DNA of 64,000 nucleotides from an uncultured Prevotellaceae bacterium (GCA_902800245.1 CADCDY010000037.1:1-64000), one strand, 5' to 3'; numbered from the stretch's first letter, positions 33,994-44,842 are shown. The notes: generated by a model not told the origin, from the letters alone. Numbers and translations are program-made.

Positions 33994-35852
33994 TGATTAT
34001 GAGAGATTACAGACAACTAACACAAGAAGAGATTAATGTGCTTGAGAACAATAGCTGTTGGGCTGAAGATTGGAACAAGGTTAAGGTAGACGAGGACTTT
34101 CGTCCGTATAACTTCCATCGTGTGGTATTTTATGGCGATATCCGCCTGGGTAAGTTTGAAAAGATGGTCGAAGTGGCCAAAGGCTTTACGAAGCATTCTG
34201 GTATCAACGACGCCACCCTGCGTAATGTCACCGTGGGCGATGATTGCTTGATAGAGAAGATTGGTAATTTCATCAACAATTATACCATTGGTAACGACTG
34301 CTATATCTCGAATGTCTCAACCATGGAGACCACAGAAGGTGCCACCTATGGCGAAGGTCACATGGTCAGCGTGCTGAACGAGATGGGTGATGGCAATGTG
34401 ATGTTGTTCCATGACCTGAACTCGCAGTTGGCAGCCTTCATGGTGAAGCATTTCAGCGACAAGAAGCTGAAGGACGGCATTATCCGACTCATCAATGAAG
34501 AGATACGCTTCTCACAACCTGAGCGTGGTACGCTGGGTAATGGCGTGAAAATCATCAATTCGAAGGAGATTACCAATACTGTCGTGAAGGACGATTGCGA
34601 AATCAATGGTGCAGCACGTCTCTCCGACTGTACCATCCTGTCGTCGGCCGATGCATCGGTATATATCGGCACGGGCGTCATCTGCGAGAACTCCATCATC
34701 TCGAATGGCTGTTCAATTACGAACTCCGTGAAGATGCAGGACTGTTTTGTGGGCGAGGCATGTCAGATTACCAATGGCTTCACCGCTGAGGCCAGCGTGT
34801 TCTTTGCTAACTCGTATATGGCCAATGGCGAAGCGTGTGCTGCCTTCTGCGGACCGTTCTCCGCTTCTCACCATAAGAGTTCGCTGCTCATCGGTGGTGA
34901 GTTCTCGTTCTACAATGCCGGTTCGAACACCAATTTCTCGAACCATGCCTATAAGATGGGTCCATTGCACTACGGAACGCTGGAGCGTGGCACGAAGACA
35001 GCCTCGGGTGCCTATGTGCTGATGCCTGCTAAGATTGGTGCCTTCAGCGTCTGTTTCGGTAAACTGATGAACCACCCCGACATGCGCTGTCTGCCCTTTG
35101 CTTATCTGATGGCTTATGGTGAGACCATGTACATCGTGCCAGGACGTAACATCACTACTGTCGGTCTCTATCGTGATATCAAGAAATGGCCGAAGCGTGA
35201 CAAGCGTGCTGCCTCGTGCCGCAAGAGTGTTATCAACTTCGACTGGCTCTCGCCGTTTACTGTTGGTGAAATCGTGCAAGGTAAGAAGATCCTGGAGAAC
35301 CTGCGTCAGGCCGGTGGTAACAATGTGTCGAGCTACAACTTCCAGGAGTATATCATCAATGCCTCGTCACTGAAGAAGGGTATTAAGTATTACGATATCG
35401 CCCTGCGCATCTATATGGGTGCAGTGTTGAAACGTGCCGTCAAGGATGGTTTCCAAGGTAAGCCTGAAAGCACCATTGGCGAAGGTGACTGGATAGACCT
35501 CAGCGGACTGCTGTTGCCCGCTAGCGAGGAACAGCGACTCATCGACGACATCAAGAGTGGCAGCATTGAGAGTATTCACGACGTATTGCAGCGCTTCTAC
35601 GATATTGACGCGAACTACCGCAAGTATCAGTGGGCGTGGACCTACAAGCTCATTCTCGACTATTATGGTGTCGACGAACTGACAGAGCCGACGATGCAGC
35701 GTATCCGTGAAGACTACGTGAAGGCTCGTCGTGCGTGGATTGCCGAAATCCGCAAGGATGCCCAGAAGGAATTCGATATGGGTGATGTCGAGCAGGAGGT
35801 CTTCGATGACTTCATCTCGAAGCTCGATCACGAAATTGACTACGAAGACTAA
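33993..35852 (+). CDS. DUF4954-family left-handed beta-helix protein
   Basis: 619 aa, starting MIMRDYRQLTQEEINVLE (the second Met at 33999 is equally possible). The central part is a run of hexapeptide-like turns (DCEINGAARLSDCTILSS, GTGVICENSIISNGCSI, VKMQDCFVGEACQI), as in nucleotide-sugar acyl/acetyl transferases and pyrophosphorylases; the flanks are helical. This is the DUF4954 family found mainly in Bacteroidetes and spirochaetes; a sugar-nucleotide or lipid A-like substrate is possible but unproven. It overlaps the hflX stop. Confidence 0.85.
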   Translation: MIMRDYRQLTQEEINVLENNSCWAEDWNKVKVDEDFRPYNFHRVVFYGDIRLGKFEKMVEVAKGFTKHSGINDATLRNVTVGDDCLIEKIGNFINNYTIGNDCYISNVSTMETTEGATYGEGHMVSVLNEMGDGNVMLFHDLNSQLAAFMVKHFSDKKLKDGIIRLINEEIRFSQPERGTLGNGVKIINSKEITNTVVKDDCEINGAARLSDCTILSSADASVYIGTGVICENSIISNGCSITNSVKMQDCFVGEACQITNGFTAEASVFFANSYMANGEACAAFCGPFSASHHKSSLLIGGEFSFYNAGSNTNFSNHAYKMGPLHYGTLERGTKTASGAYVLMPAKIGAFSVCFGKLMNHPDMRCLPFAYLMAYGETMYIVPGRNITTVGLYRDIKKWPKRDKRAASCRKSVINFDWLSPFTVGEIVQGKKILENLRQAGGNNVSSYNFQEYIINASSLKKGIKYYDIALRIYMGAVLKRAVKDGFQGKPESTIGEGDWIDLSGLLLPASEEQRLIDDIKSGSIESIHDVLQRFYDIDANYRKYQWAWTYKLILDYYGVDELTEPTMQRIREDYVKARRAWIAEIRKDAQKEFDMGDVEQEVFDDFISKLDHEIDYED

Positions 35853-35880
35853 TTTTTTTAACAACGAATAATACAAATCT

Positions 35881-38784
35881 ATGAAACTCAAACTCATTCT
35901 GACAGGATGCCTCATTGCGCTCGGGATGAACGCACAGGCGAAGGACTACAAGTATGAAACCGTAGATGGGGATTTGATGAAGACCCGCATCTACACGTTG
36001 GATAACGGACTGAAGGTGTATCTCTCTGTAAATCCGGAGAAACCCCGTATCCAGACGTATATCGCCGTGCGGACGGGAAGTAAGAACGACCCCGCCGAAA
36101 CGACAGGTCTGGCGCACTACTTGGAGCACCTGATGTTCAAGGGCACCAAGCAGTTTGGCACCAGCAATCCTACTGCTGAGGCTCCGTTGCTCGACGACAT
36201 CGAGCAGCGCTACGAGGCCTATCGTAAGTTGACGGACCCCGAAGCTCGCAAACAGGCCTACCACGAGATTGACTCCGTGTCGCAGCTGGCCGCACAGTAC
36301 TTCATTCCCAACGAGTACGACAAGCTGATGGCGGCCATCGGTGCCGAGGGTACCAACGCCTTCACGTCGAACGATGTGACGTGTTATACAGAGGACATCC
36401 CGTCGAACGAGATTGAGAACTGGGCGAAGATTCAGAGCGACCGTTTCCAGCACATGGTGATTCGTGGTTTCCATACTGAGTTGGAGGCCGTCTACGAGGA
36501 ATATAACCTCTACCTGACCGACGACGGTGACAAGGTGTGGAGTGCTATGGGTAAATTGTTGACGCCCACTCACCCCTACGGAACTCAGACCACTATTGGT
36601 ACACAGGAGCACCTGAAGAACCCCTCGATTACCAATATTAAGAATTACTTCAAGAAATGGTATGTGCCCAACAATGTCGCTATTTGTATGGCTGGCGATT
36701 TTGATCCTGACAAGACCATTGCCATCATCGACCGCTACTTCGGACTATGGAAACCCGGCGACGATGTGCGTCAGCCCGTATTCCCCGTGCAGAAGCCGTT
36801 GACGGCACCCAAGGATACCGCTGTGATAGGTCAGCAGGCCGAGGAGGTCATCGTAGGATGGCTTGCCAAGAAGGCTTCTGATGCACAGTGCGACACGTTG
36901 AGTGTCATCAGTTCGATGCTCACGAACGGCAAGGCCGGACTCATCGACATCAACCTCAACCAGCAGATGAAGATCCAGGGCGCCCAGGCCTATCTGCAGG
37001 ATCTGCAGGACTATTCCTCTTTCCTGCTCATCGGCATGCCGAAACCCGAACAGTCGTTGGAGGAGGTTCGTGCCTTGATGTTGGGTGAGGTGGAGAACTT
37101 GAAAAAGGGACGTTTCTCTGACGACCTCTTGCCGAGCATCGTGAATAACATGGAGTTGCAGCGTCAGCGTGCCCTCGACAACAACATGTGGCGCGTGCGT
37201 CAGATGATGAATTCTTTCATCGAAGGAACCACATGGGAACAGCAGACACATCGTATGGATCGTATTTCGAAGATGACCAAGGCACAGATTGTGGCCTTTG
37301 CCAACCGATTCTTCACCGACGGCTATGCAACTGTCTTCAAAAAACAGGGCACTGACACCCTGCAGAAGAAGATTGACAAACCTGCCATCACGCCTATCCC
37401 TGCCAATCGCGATATGATGAGTCAGTTTGTGAAGGACATCCAAAATTCGAAGGTCGAGCCTATCCAGCCGAAGTTCGTCGACTATAACAAGGATCTCACC
37501 CTCGGTTCCGTCAACAAGAATCTGCCCCTTGTTTACAAGCAGAACACCGACAACGACCTCTTCAATCTCGTGTTCCGCTATGAGTTCGGTAAGCAGGACG
37601 ACAACCGATACGATATTGCTGCCGGGTATCTCGACTATGTCGGCACGGCCAAATACACTGCTGCGCAGGTGAAGCAGGAGTTCTACAAGATGGCCTGCAA
37701 CTATTCGGTCAATGTCAATGCCGATAACCTGACCGTCTCACTTTCCGGTCTCCAGTCACAGATGCCTAAGGCGCTGAAACTGTTGGAGGAGCTGTTGCAC
37801 AATGCCAAGGCCGACAAGACGTCGTACGACCAGTTTGTCGGACTGGTACTCAAAACCCGTGACGACTCCAAGAAAGACCAGCGCACCAATTTCAGCTATC
37901 TGCTGAACTATGCCACTTATGGCCCTCATAACAGCAATCGCGACGTGATGACTGCCGACGAGCTCCGTCAGGCTAATCCACAGCAGTTGCTGGGTCTGCT
38001 GGCCAATCTGTCGAACCTCAAGCATACTGTGCTTTATTATGGCAAGCTGACGCCCGCTGAACTCTCGAAGGTGCTGACTACTACTCATAAGACCGCCAAG
38101 ACCTTGGCCGACGTGCCGAAGGGTAAGCCTTACGAGCGTCAGCAGGCTGCGACGAATGAAGTGTTCATTGCACCTTACGATGCCAAGAACATCTACCTGC
38201 TGATGTACAACAACGAGGGCCGTGACTGGAATCCCGACAAGGAGGCTGTTGTCGACCTTTTCAACGAGTATTACGGTGGTGGCATGAACGGTATCGTCTT
38301 CCAGGAGATGCGTGAAGCCCGTGGTCTGGCCTACAGTGCTGCAGCCTTTTACGTCACACCGTCCAAGAAGGGCGAGAAAGAGTTCACTCAGGCATACATT
38401 ATCACGCAGAATGACAAGATGATGGATGCTGTCAACCAGTTCCATGTCATCCTCAACGAGATGCCTGCCAGCGAGAATGCTTTCCGTATTGCGAAGGATG
38501 CTGTCACTAAGCAGCTCGCCAGTCAGCGTGTCACTAAGTTCAGTGTCATTAGCGACTACCTCCTTGCCAAGCGCCGTGGTATCGACTACGACATCAACGA
38601 GAAGATTTACAATGCGCTGCCCGCTCTGACGTTGCAGGATATTGTCGACCTCGAGAAACAGGTGATGGCCAACAAACAGTACCGTTACATCATCCTTGGC
38701 GACGAGAAAGAACTCGACATGAAGGCCTTGGAACAGCTCGGTCCTATCCGCAGATTAACGACAGAAGAAGTCTTTGGATATTAA
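35881..38784 (+). CDS. M16-family zinc metallopeptidase (pitrilysin/insulinase type)
   Basis: 967 aa. Signal peptide [20 protein letters not shown]. The inverted zinc motif HxxEH is seen as [11 protein letters not shown], with the distal glutamate in the [10 protein letters not shown] segment. The protein spans two M16 halves; the second half (from about 500) lacks HxxEH and ends in the usual inactive partner domain with [19 protein letters not shown]. It is predicted to degrade peptides in the periplasm or at the surface. It lies between DUF4954 and fumarase on the plus strand with short gaps (28 and 29 bp), compatible with one transcript. Confidence 0.95.
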   Translation: MKLKLILTGCLIALGMNAQAKDYKYETVDGDLMKTRIYTLDNGLKVYLSVNPEKPRIQTYIAVRTGSKNDPAETTGLAHYLEHLMFKGTKQFGTSNPTAEAPLLDDIEQRYEAYRKLTDPEARKQAYHEIDSVSQLAAQYFIPNEYDKLMAAIGAEGTNAFTSNDVTCYTEDIPSNEIENWAKIQSDRFQHMVIRGFHTELEAVYEEYNLYLTDDGDKVWSAMGKLLTPTHPYGTQTTIGTQEHLKNPSITNIKNYFKKWYVPNNVAICMAGDFDPDKTIAIIDRYFGLWKPGDDVRQPVFPVQKPLTAPKDTAVIGQQAEEVIVGWLAKKASDAQCDTLSVISSMLTNGKAGLIDINLNQQMKIQGAQAYLQDLQDYSSFLLIGMPKPEQSLEEVRALMLGEVENLKKGRFSDDLLPSIVNNMELQRQRALDNNMWRVRQMMNSFIEGTTWEQQTHRMDRISKMTKAQIVAFANRFFTDGYATVFKKQGTDTLQKKIDKPAITPIPANRDMMSQFVKDIQNSKVEPIQPKFVDYNKDLTLGSVNKNLPLVYKQNTDNDLFNLVFRYEFGKQDDNRYDIAAGYLDYVGTAKYTAAQVKQEFYKMACNYSVNVNADNLTVSLSGLQSQMPKALKLLEELLHNAKADKTSYDQFVGLVLKTRDDSKKDQRTNFSYLLNYATYGPHNSNRDVMTADELRQANPQQLLGLLANLSNLKHTVLYYGKLTPAELSKVLTTTHKTAKTLADVPKGKPYERQQAATNEVFIAPYDAKNIYLLMYNNEGRDWNPDKEAVVDLFNEYYGGGMNGIVFQEMREARGLAYSAAAFYVTPSKKGEKEFTQAYIITQNDKMMDAVNQFHVILNEMPASENAFRIAKDAVTKQLASQRVTKFSVISDYLLAKRRGIDYDINEKIYNALPALTLQDIVDLEKQVMANKQYRYIILGDEKELDMKALEQLGPIRRLTTEEVFGY

Positions 38785-38813
38785 TTATTAATAAAGCAAC
38801 AACAAATACAATT

Positions 38814-40460
38814 ATGGCTAAAAACGTAGAATTCAAGTACGCCCCGATGTTTCAGGTGGGTGAGGACAAGACGGAGTATCGTCTGTTATCGAAAGAAGGC
38901 GTGACGACCGCCGAGTTTGAAGGAAAGCAAATCGTAAAGGTTTCGAAAGAGGCCTTGACGCTCTTAGCCCAGCAGGCCTTCCACGATGTGGAATTCATGC
39001 TGCGTCGCGAGCATAACCTCCAGGTGGCAAAGATTTTAAATGATCCCGAGGCATCAGAGAATGATAAGTATGTCGCCCTGCAGTTCCTACGCAATGCCGA
39101 GGTGGCTGCACGTGGTATCCTGCCGTTCTGTCAGGACACGGGTACCGCTATCATCCACGGTGAGAAAGGTCAGCAGATCTGGACTGGTTTCGAGGATGAA
39201 GAGGCGCTGAGCCTTGGTGTCTTCAATACCTTCACGCAGGACAACCTGCGCTACTCGCAGAACGCTCCGCTGAACATGTACGACGAGGTGAACACCCGTT
39301 GCAACCTCCCCGCCCAGATTGATATCGAGGCAACAGAGGGTGCTGAGTATAAGTTCGTGATGGTTGCCAAGGGTGGTGGTTCTGCTAATAAGACCTACTT
39401 CTACCCGATGACCAAGGCTACCATCCAGAACGAAGGAACGCTCATCCCCTTCCTTGTTGAGAAGATGAAGTCGCTGGGTACCGCTGCATGTCCGCCGTAT
39501 CACATTGCCTTCGTCATTGGTGGTACCTCTGCTGAGAAGAACCTCCTCACCGTGAAGCTCGCTTCTATCAAGTTCTACGACGGTCTGCCCACAACGGGTG
39601 ACGAGACCGGTCGTGCCTTCCGTGATATCGACCTCGAGGAGAAGCTGCTGAAGGAGGCCCACAAGATTGGACTGGGTGCTCAGTTCGGTGGCAAGTATCT
39701 GGCTCACGATATCCGTGTCATCCGTCTGCCACGTCATGGCGCCAGCTGTCCGATTGGTATGGGTGTCAGCTGCTCTGCTGACCGCAATATCAAGGCGAAG
39801 ATCAATGCCGACGGTATCTGGTTGGAGAAGATGGACTCGAACCCCTCAGAACTGATTCCTGCTGAGTATGCGAAGGCTGGTGAGGGTACCAACACCATCA
39901 CCATCGACTTAGGTGAGGGTATCGATGCTGTCCGCAAGGAACTCAGCAAGTATCCTGTTTCTACTCGTGTCAATCTGAAGGGAACGATTATCGTGGCTCG
40001 TGATATCGCTCACGCCAAGCTGAAGGCCCGTCTCGATGCCGGTGAGGGATTACCCGATTATTTCAAGAAATATCCTGTGCTCTATGCAGGACCCGCCAAG
40101 ACACCAGAGGGCTATCCCTGTGGTTCGATGGGTCCCACCACCGCCAACCGTATGGATCCCTATGTAGACGAGTTCCAGGCTAATGGTGCTTCGTTGGTGA
40201 TGATTGCCAAGGGCAACCGTAGCGATGTTGTCACCGAGGCTTGTAAAAAGTATGGTGGTTTCTATCTGGGTTCTATCGGTGGTGTCGCTGCCGTCCTCTC
40301 TCAGAGCAGCATCAAGAGCATCGAGTGCGTCGAATATCCTGAACTCGGCATGGAGGCCGTCTGGAAGATTGAGGTTGAAGACTTCCCCGCCTTCATCCTT
40401 GTCGACGACAAGGGCAACGACTTCTTCAAGACCCTCAAGCCCTGGTGTCCGAGGAAATAA
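38814..40460 (+). CDS. fumB: Class I fumarate hydratase
   Basis: 548 aa, the usual length of the oxygen-labile [4Fe-4S] fumarases (FumA/FumB type). Conserved features: [51 protein letters not shown] and the C-terminal domain with [30 protein letters not shown]. Cysteines in FCQDTG, SCPIG and [10 protein letters not shown] are candidates for cluster ligands. It hydrates fumarate to malate, or runs in reverse in the succinate-producing branch of Bacteroidales fermentation. The symbol is by similarity; Bacteroidetes often call it class I fumarase without distinction. Confidence 0.95.
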   Translation: MAKNVEFKYAPMFQVGEDKTEYRLLSKEGVTTAEFEGKQIVKVSKEALTLLAQQAFHDVEFMLRREHNLQVAKILNDPEASENDKYVALQFLRNAEVAARGILPFCQDTGTAIIHGEKGQQIWTGFEDEEALSLGVFNTFTQDNLRYSQNAPLNMYDEVNTRCNLPAQIDIEATEGAEYKFVMVAKGGGSANKTYFYPMTKATIQNEGTLIPFLVEKMKSLGTAACPPYHIAFVIGGTSAEKNLLTVKLASIKFYDGLPTTGDETGRAFRDIDLEEKLLKEAHKIGLGAQFGGKYLAHDIRVIRLPRHGASCPIGMGVSCSADRNIKAKINADGIWLEKMDSNPSELIPAEYAKAGEGTNTITIDLGEGIDAVRKELSKYPVSTRVNLKGTIIVARDIAHAKLKARLDAGEGLPDYFKKYPVLYAGPAKTPEGYPCGSMGPTTANRMDPYVDEFQANGASLVMIAKGNRSDVVTEACKKYGGFYLGSIGGVAAVLSQSSIKSIECVEYPELGMEAVWKIEVEDFPAFILVDDKGNDFFKTLKPWCPRK

Positions 40461-40463
40461 TGT

Positions 40464-40516
40464 CGGAATAACGTTATAACGAAATACCGATATACCGTTA
40501 TGCCGAAATGCCGTTA
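40464..40516. repeat. Degenerate tandem repeat (CCGATATACCGTTATGCCG type) overlapping a gene start
   Basis: Words such as ATACCGATATACCGTTATGCCG and AAATGCCGTTATAT cover the fumarase-protease gap and encode the first residues MPKCRY of the M6 protease. Related to the array at 5957-6003. Confidence 0.65.
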
Positions 40517-41990
40517 TATATCCCTGTTTCTTCTGCTGTTGCTCGTCTCGTTGACGGCAACGGCAGAAGATAGTCTTGTACAGCAGGGTTGTCGACGGGG
40601 CACACCGCGACCTTTTACCCGTAGCGCCGTAGAAGTACGACTTCCCGGGGGCGACTTCTACAAGGGCGACCTCCACCAACTGGTGGTGCTGGTATCCTTT
40701 GCCGATCGTACCTTCAGGGATGACGAGACGCAGACGCTCCTGCAGTGGGGCAAGATATTTAATACCGAGAAACTCTCTGAGGAACCCTTCTTTGGCTCCG
40801 TCCGTGACTATTTCTGTGCCCAGAGCTACGACCAGTTCCGACCTGTCTTCGACCTCGAATACGTCGTTGTTGATAGTCTCAAGAAGTATCGTAGCACGAT
40901 AACGGACGACGAGAACTCCCAGTTCCTCGTCGAGGATATCGTCGATTCCCTGTTGAAACGTAACATCGACTGGAGCCTTTACGACTGGAACGATGACGGA
41001 TATATCAACCAACTGCTCATCATCTATGCCGGAAAAGGCAGCAGCTATGGTGGCTTTGGCGGAGGATATGATGCCATCTGGCCACATCAGTGGTGGATGA
41101 GCGAGCATCAGGACCCTGAGACACAATTCTACCGCGATCCGCTCGTCATTACCGATGTCTATGGCCGCGTATGGTCTGTCGACAGCTACTGTGCCGTACA
41201 GGAACTGGCCTCCAACAACAGCTATGGTTCCTTCGGCACTCTCTGCCATGAATATAGCCACTGCTTCGGATTCCCCGACTTCTACTATGGCAATCAGCAG
41301 TACGTCGGCAGCTGGGACCTCATGGATTATGGCAACTACAGCGGTAACGGCTTCCATCCTTGTGGCTATTCCGCCCACGAACGCTGGCTCATGGACTGGC
41401 TCACACCCGAGGAACTTACCACTACTACCACCATTACCGACATGCCGGCACTCACCGACGAAGGCTGTGCCTATCTGTTGCGTAACGACGGTTATGACCA
41501 GGAGTATTACATTGTTGAAAACCGTCAGCAGCGCGACTGGGATCAGTTGTTGCCTGGCAACGGCATCGTCATCTTCCACGTCGATTTCGATCCCCTGCTT
41601 TGGACCAGTCCCTTCAAAGCTACCAATGGCGGTGACATCAACCATTACGTCATCTTTCACGCCAACAACAAGACAGGCACCTACCAGAGCTCCAACTGGG
41701 GCTATCCCTATCAGGCAAACGATTCCCTTACGAATACGTCAAAACCCGCTGCCACGCTGAACAACGCCAACACCGACGGCACGAAATTCATTTCGAAACC
41801 TATCACCCACATGGCGGTCACGGATGGCCTCGCCTCCTTTGACGTCTTTATCGACAACCCCTCATCCATCGACGGTCAATTGTCAATGGTCAATTATCAA
41901 TTATCAATTGCCAACGTCCTCTACCGCATCGGTCCCGTTACAATCATCAGGGACGAAAAGGGCCGTGTCCACAAAATCATTAATAAATAA
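40500..41990 (+). CDS. Exported M6-family metalloprotease
   Basis: 496 aa. Signal peptide MPKCRYISLFLLLLLVSLTATA. Catalytic zinc motif HEYSHCFGFPDF (HExxHxxGxxD) preceded by FGTLCHE, and WDLMDYGNY further on, as in immune-inhibitor-A-like M6 proteases of Bacteroidetes. Probably secreted. The C-terminal part contains an in-frame repeat encoding DGQLSMVNYQLSIANV (about 41872-41920), then VLYRIGPVTIIRDEKGRVHKI. The N-terminus is encoded by another repeat array. I see no classical type IX sorting domain. Confidence 0.9.
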   Translation: MPKCRYISLFLLLLLVSLTATAEDSLVQQGCRRGTPRPFTRSAVEVRLPGGDFYKGDLHQLVVLVSFADRTFRDDETQTLLQWGKIFNTEKLSEEPFFGSVRDYFCAQSYDQFRPVFDLEYVVVDSLKKYRSTITDDENSQFLVEDIVDSLLKRNIDWSLYDWNDDGYINQLLIIYAGKGSSYGGFGGGYDAIWPHQWWMSEHQDPETQFYRDPLVITDVYGRVWSVDSYCAVQELASNNSYGSFGTLCHEYSHCFGFPDFYYGNQQYVGSWDLMDYGNYSGNGFHPCGYSAHERWLMDWLTPEELTTTTTITDMPALTDEGCAYLLRNDGYDQEYYIVENRQQRDWDQLLPGNGIVIFHVDFDPLLWTSPFKATNGGDINHYVIFHANNKTGTYQSSNWGYPYQANDSLTNTSKPAATLNNANTDGTKFISKPITHMAVTDGLASFDVFIDNPSSIDGQLSMVNYQLSIANVLYRIGPVTIIRDEKGRVHKIINK

Positions 41991-42009
41991 AAAGACCGAA
42001 TATGAGATT

Positions 42010-42924
42010 ATGAGAAAGTTATTTGTATTGGCTGGCATGCTGATTGGCATGGCTGGCACGATGATGGCACAGGATTTGGATGCGAAGTATGCTACCGACC
42101 TGCTACCCGTAGGAACGAAGGCACCTGACTTGATAGATCCCTTGGATTCAATTCATCGGATAGATGATTTCCATGGCCGCTGCGTGGTACTCGACTTCTG
42201 GGCAACATGGTGTGGTGACTGTCGCAAGGACCTGCCCGAGATGAAAAAGTTGTATAACCAGTATGATGTTCAGGGCGTGGAGTTTATCGGTGTCTCGTTT
42301 GATACCGACTTCGCCGTGCTGCAGGACTTCATGGACAAGGAGCAGATGCGCTGGCGCGTGATCAGCGATCTAAAGAAGATGAAAGAGTCGAAGATGGGCC
42401 AGGACTACCACATCCAATGGATTCCGACCATGTATCTGCTGGATACCGAAGGGCGTGTTATACTGGCTACCGTGGAAATCGAAAAGCTGAAGGCAAAACT
42501 GAAGGAGCTGCAGAGGACGAAGCAACTGGTGGCACCCGAGCTGGCCGGTCAGGACCATCTTCCGCAGTATCCTGGTGGTACCACTGCGCTGTTGAAGAAA
42601 TTGGCGACCGTCACGAATTATCCTTTTGATGCGGAACACTATGGTGTCGAGGGGTGTGTCACTGTCAGTTTCTTCGTCGAGAAAGACGGAACGGTGTCGG
42701 ACGTCAAAGCGGCGAAGGCCGAATTCACAAACCACCTGTCAGATAAGAAGTTCAGCAAATACTCTGAGACTGACAAGCACGCCATACGTGAGAAGACCGA
42801 AGGACTGCTGAAGGACGAGGCCGTGCGCGTTGTCAAAACATTGTCCGGCTGGGAACCTGCCATGCGTCGTGGCGAGCAAGTGCGTGTCAAGTACACCGTG
42901 CCCATCACGTTCAAGTTGCATTGA
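42010..42924 (+). CDS. TlpA-like thioredoxin fused to a TonB C-terminal domain
   Basis: About 304 aa. Start MRKLFVLAGMLIGMAGTMMAQ, a signal peptide; the open frame runs 62 codons further upstream, inside the M6 gene, and is not used. Thioredoxin domain about 30-165 with redox motif WATWCGDCRKD (CxxC) and PTMYLLDTEGRV. From about 195 to the end (PGGTTALLKKLATVTNYP ... VEGCVTVSFFVEKDGTVSDVKAAKA ... PITFKLH) it matches the TonB C-terminal fold. Thioredoxin domains of this type act on periplasmic disulfides; the TonB-like tail may dock to an outer-membrane partner. Function of the pair is inferred. Confidence 0.85.
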   Translation: MRKLFVLAGMLIGMAGTMMAQDLDAKYATDLLPVGTKAPDLIDPLDSIHRIDDFHGRCVVLDFWATWCGDCRKDLPEMKKLYNQYDVQGVEFIGVSFDTDFAVLQDFMDKEQMRWRVISDLKKMKESKMGQDYHIQWIPTMYLLDTEGRVILATVEIEKLKAKLKELQRTKQLVAPELAGQDHLPQYPGGTTALLKKLATVTNYPFDAEHYGVEGCVTVSFFVEKDGTVSDVKAAKAEFTNHLSDKKFSKYSETDKHAIREKTEGLLKDEAVRVVKTLSGWEPAMRRGEQVRVKYTVPITFKLH

Positions 42925-42965
42925 ACCTCACAGAGAGCCTGACCCCGTTCAAGAATGATGATGGT

Positions 42966-44426
42966 ATGCCAGAGCAGCAGCGGACATATATTGCCATCGA
43001 TCTGAAGTCGTTCTATGCTTCGGTGGAGTGCGTGGACAGAGGGCTTGACCCGCTGACAACAAACCTCGTGGTGGCAGATGTAAGCCGCACGGAGAAGACC
43101 ATCTGTCTGGCTGTATCGCCCTCGTTGAAAGCATACGGCATCGGTGGTCGGGCGCGACTCTTCGAGGTGTATCAGAAGGCACGCGGCATTGACTTTATCA
43201 TCGCCCCGCCGCAGATGGCACACTATATTGAAGTCAGCTCGAAGATTTACAGTATCTACCTGAAATATATTGCGCCAGAGGACATCCATGTCTATTCCAT
43301 TGATGAGGTGATTATGGACGTGACGGCCTACTTGGGGTTATATAAACTGACTGCCCATCAGCTTGCCATGAAGATGATCCGCGACGTGCTGAGTCAGACG
43401 GGCATTACTGCAACGGCTGGCATCGGCACAAATATGTATCTTTGCAAGGTGGCAATGGATATCATGGCGAAAAAGGGAAGGACCCGCGATGTTGATAACA
43501 TCGTGGGAGGGCACCTGCCTGCCGATAACCTTGATATATATATTGCCGAACTCGATGAAATGACGTATCGTCGTGAACTCTGGGACTACCGCCCGATAAC
43601 GAAGTTCTGGCGAGTAGGGCGGGGGATAGCTGAGAAGTTGGCCCTGTATGGTGTCGACACGATGGGCAAGCTGGCGCGAATGTCCGTGCATAATGAGGAA
43701 ACGCTCTACCAACTCTTCGGTGTAAATGCAGAGCTGCTGATAGACCATGCCTGGGGCTGGGAGCCATGTACGATGGAAGCGGTAAAGGCATACCGGCCTG
43801 AGACGAACTCCTTCAGCAGCGGACAAGTGCTGCAGGAACCTTACAACTTTAAGAAAGCCCGTGTGGTGATACAGGAAATGGCAGAGGGTATGGCACTCGA
43901 CCTGGTATCAAAACGGTTAGTGACAGACCAATTGGTACTGACCGTTGGCTACGATGCAGAGAACCTGACCCGTCCTGAGATACGCGAGAAATATCATGGA
44001 GAGACTACCCTGAACCATTACGGAAAACCTGTCCCGAAACATGCCCACGGCACGTTTAACTTCGATAAGCCGACATCGTCATCGAGGCAAATCATGGATG
44101 GAGCGGCTGCACTCTTTGACCGCTGCGTGAATCCGGACCTGCTCATTCGCAGGATGAACCTGACCACGAACCATGTGGTATCGGAGGCTTCTGTCGCTAC
44201 AATGGAGAATGTGCCACAGCAGCTGGATCTCTTTACTGACTACGAAGCCTTGGAAAAACAGAAGCAGGAGGAAAAGGCCCGACTCGACAAGGAGCGTCGG
44301 ATGCAGGAAGCACAATTGAAAATCAAACAGCGTTTCGGCAAGAACGCCATCCTCCGTGGTTTGAACTTCGAGGAGGGTGCCACCGCCAAGGAACGCAACA
44401 AACAGATAGGAGGACATAAGGCGTAG
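42966..44426 (+). CDS. Y-family DNA polymerase (UmuC/DinB-like)
   Basis: About 486 aa from MPEQQRTYIAIDLKSFYASVECV; a TTG 15 codons earlier overlaps the previous gene and is unlikely. Catalytic carboxylates: the first in AIDLKSFYASVEC, the others in VYSIDEVIMDVT. The lesion-bypass fold continues with TATAGIGTNMYLCKVAMDI and a little-finger domain including SFSSGQVLQEPYNF. It resembles the Y-polymerases that in Firmicutes and Bacteroidetes pair with a YolD-like partner, and such a gene follows 38 bp downstream. The C-terminus is a charged coiled coil (EKQKQEEKARLDKERRMQE). An SOS-type role is likely; no LexA-like operator is recognised. Confidence 0.92.
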   Translation: MPEQQRTYIAIDLKSFYASVECVDRGLDPLTTNLVVADVSRTEKTICLAVSPSLKAYGIGGRARLFEVYQKARGIDFIIAPPQMAHYIEVSSKIYSIYLKYIAPEDIHVYSIDEVIMDVTAYLGLYKLTAHQLAMKMIRDVLSQTGITATAGIGTNMYLCKVAMDIMAKKGRTRDVDNIVGGHLPADNLDIYIAELDEMTYRRELWDYRPITKFWRVGRGIAEKLALYGVDTMGKLARMSVHNEETLYQLFGVNAELLIDHAWGWEPCTMEAVKAYRPETNSFSSGQVLQEPYNFKKARVVIQEMAEGMALDLVSKRLVTDQLVLTVGYDAENLTRPEIREKYHGETTLNHYGKPVPKHAHGTFNFDKPTSSSRQIMDGAAALFDRCVNPDLLIRRMNLTTNHVVSEASVATMENVPQQLDLFTDYEALEKQKQEEKARLDKERRMQEAQLKIKQRFGKNAILRGLNFEEGATAKERNKQIGGHKA

Positions 44427-44464
44427 ATAATTGATAATTGACAATTGACAATTGATAATTGATA
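44427..44464. repeat. ATTGATAATTGACAATTG repeat
   Basis: A nearly pure run of TAATTGATAATTGACAATTGA words fills the gap between the polymerase stop and the YolD-like ATG. It is the same family as the in-frame arrays of NRPS B. Confidence 0.85.
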
Positions 44465-44626
44465 ATGGATAATTACGACGATATCATCAACCTGCCGCAT
44501 CACGTCTCGAAGCGTCACCCGCAGATGTCAATGTGGAACCGAGCAGCTCAGTTTGCGCCCTTCTCCGCATTGACTGGCTACGAAGAGGCTCTCCAGCAAG
44601 TCAAGGACAAACTTCCTGAAACGTAG
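44465..44626 (+). CDS. YolD-like protein, C-terminally short
   Basis: 53 aa: begins MDNYDDIINLPHHVSKRHPQ, followed by MSMWNRAAQFAPFSALTGYEEAL, the hallmark N-terminal half of YolD-like proteins that accompany Y-family polymerases. The family is usually about 90-110 aa; this one stops after KDKLPET, so the C-terminal helices are missing. I cannot say whether it still works. It lies directly after the polymerase gene and converges with the reverse-transcriptase gene, 24 bp away. Confidence 0.75.
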   Translation: MDNYDDIINLPHHVSKRHPQMSMWNRAAQFAPFSALTGYEEALQQVKDKLPET

Positions 44627-44650
44627 ATAGTCAGAATGCTTCTACACTCG

Positions 44651-44842
44651 TTACGTGGACGTCCATTTGTAGTATTCGTTCACTAAGCTTCTGTAACCTA
44701 ACTCTTTGAGTTGGGCATAATCGATTTTGTAGTTGGTCTTGTTGTGTTTCCCCGTACTGAGGAAGCGGATGTTCTGTTGAAGGTAATGGTCAATCTCCTT
44801 AAGCCCATCGGTCTGATTGATGACAGGGAAAAACCACCTCGA
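44651..44842 (-). pseudogene. C-terminal continuation of the reverse-transcriptase frame after an in-frame TAG
   Basis: Reading on in the same frame past the TAG at 44845-44843 gives SRWFFPVINQTDGLKEIDHY, then LQQNIRFLSTGKHNKTNYKI and a further 21 residues ending NEYYKWTST-stop. This is protein-like, and the junction ETLT-TAG-SRWFF suggests a Trp codon (TGG) changed to TAG. Either the tail is lost or it is made by readthrough. Confidence 0.7.

Noticed and set aside
40050..41660. 536-codon minus-strand open frame opposite fumarase and the M6 protease
   Set aside because: It is antisense to two well-supported genes, has no recognisable domain, and arises from biased codon use of the real genes.
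41824..42009. 62-codon upstream extension of the thioredoxin-TonB gene
   Set aside because: It overlaps the M6 gene in another frame and would hide the signal peptide at 42010.
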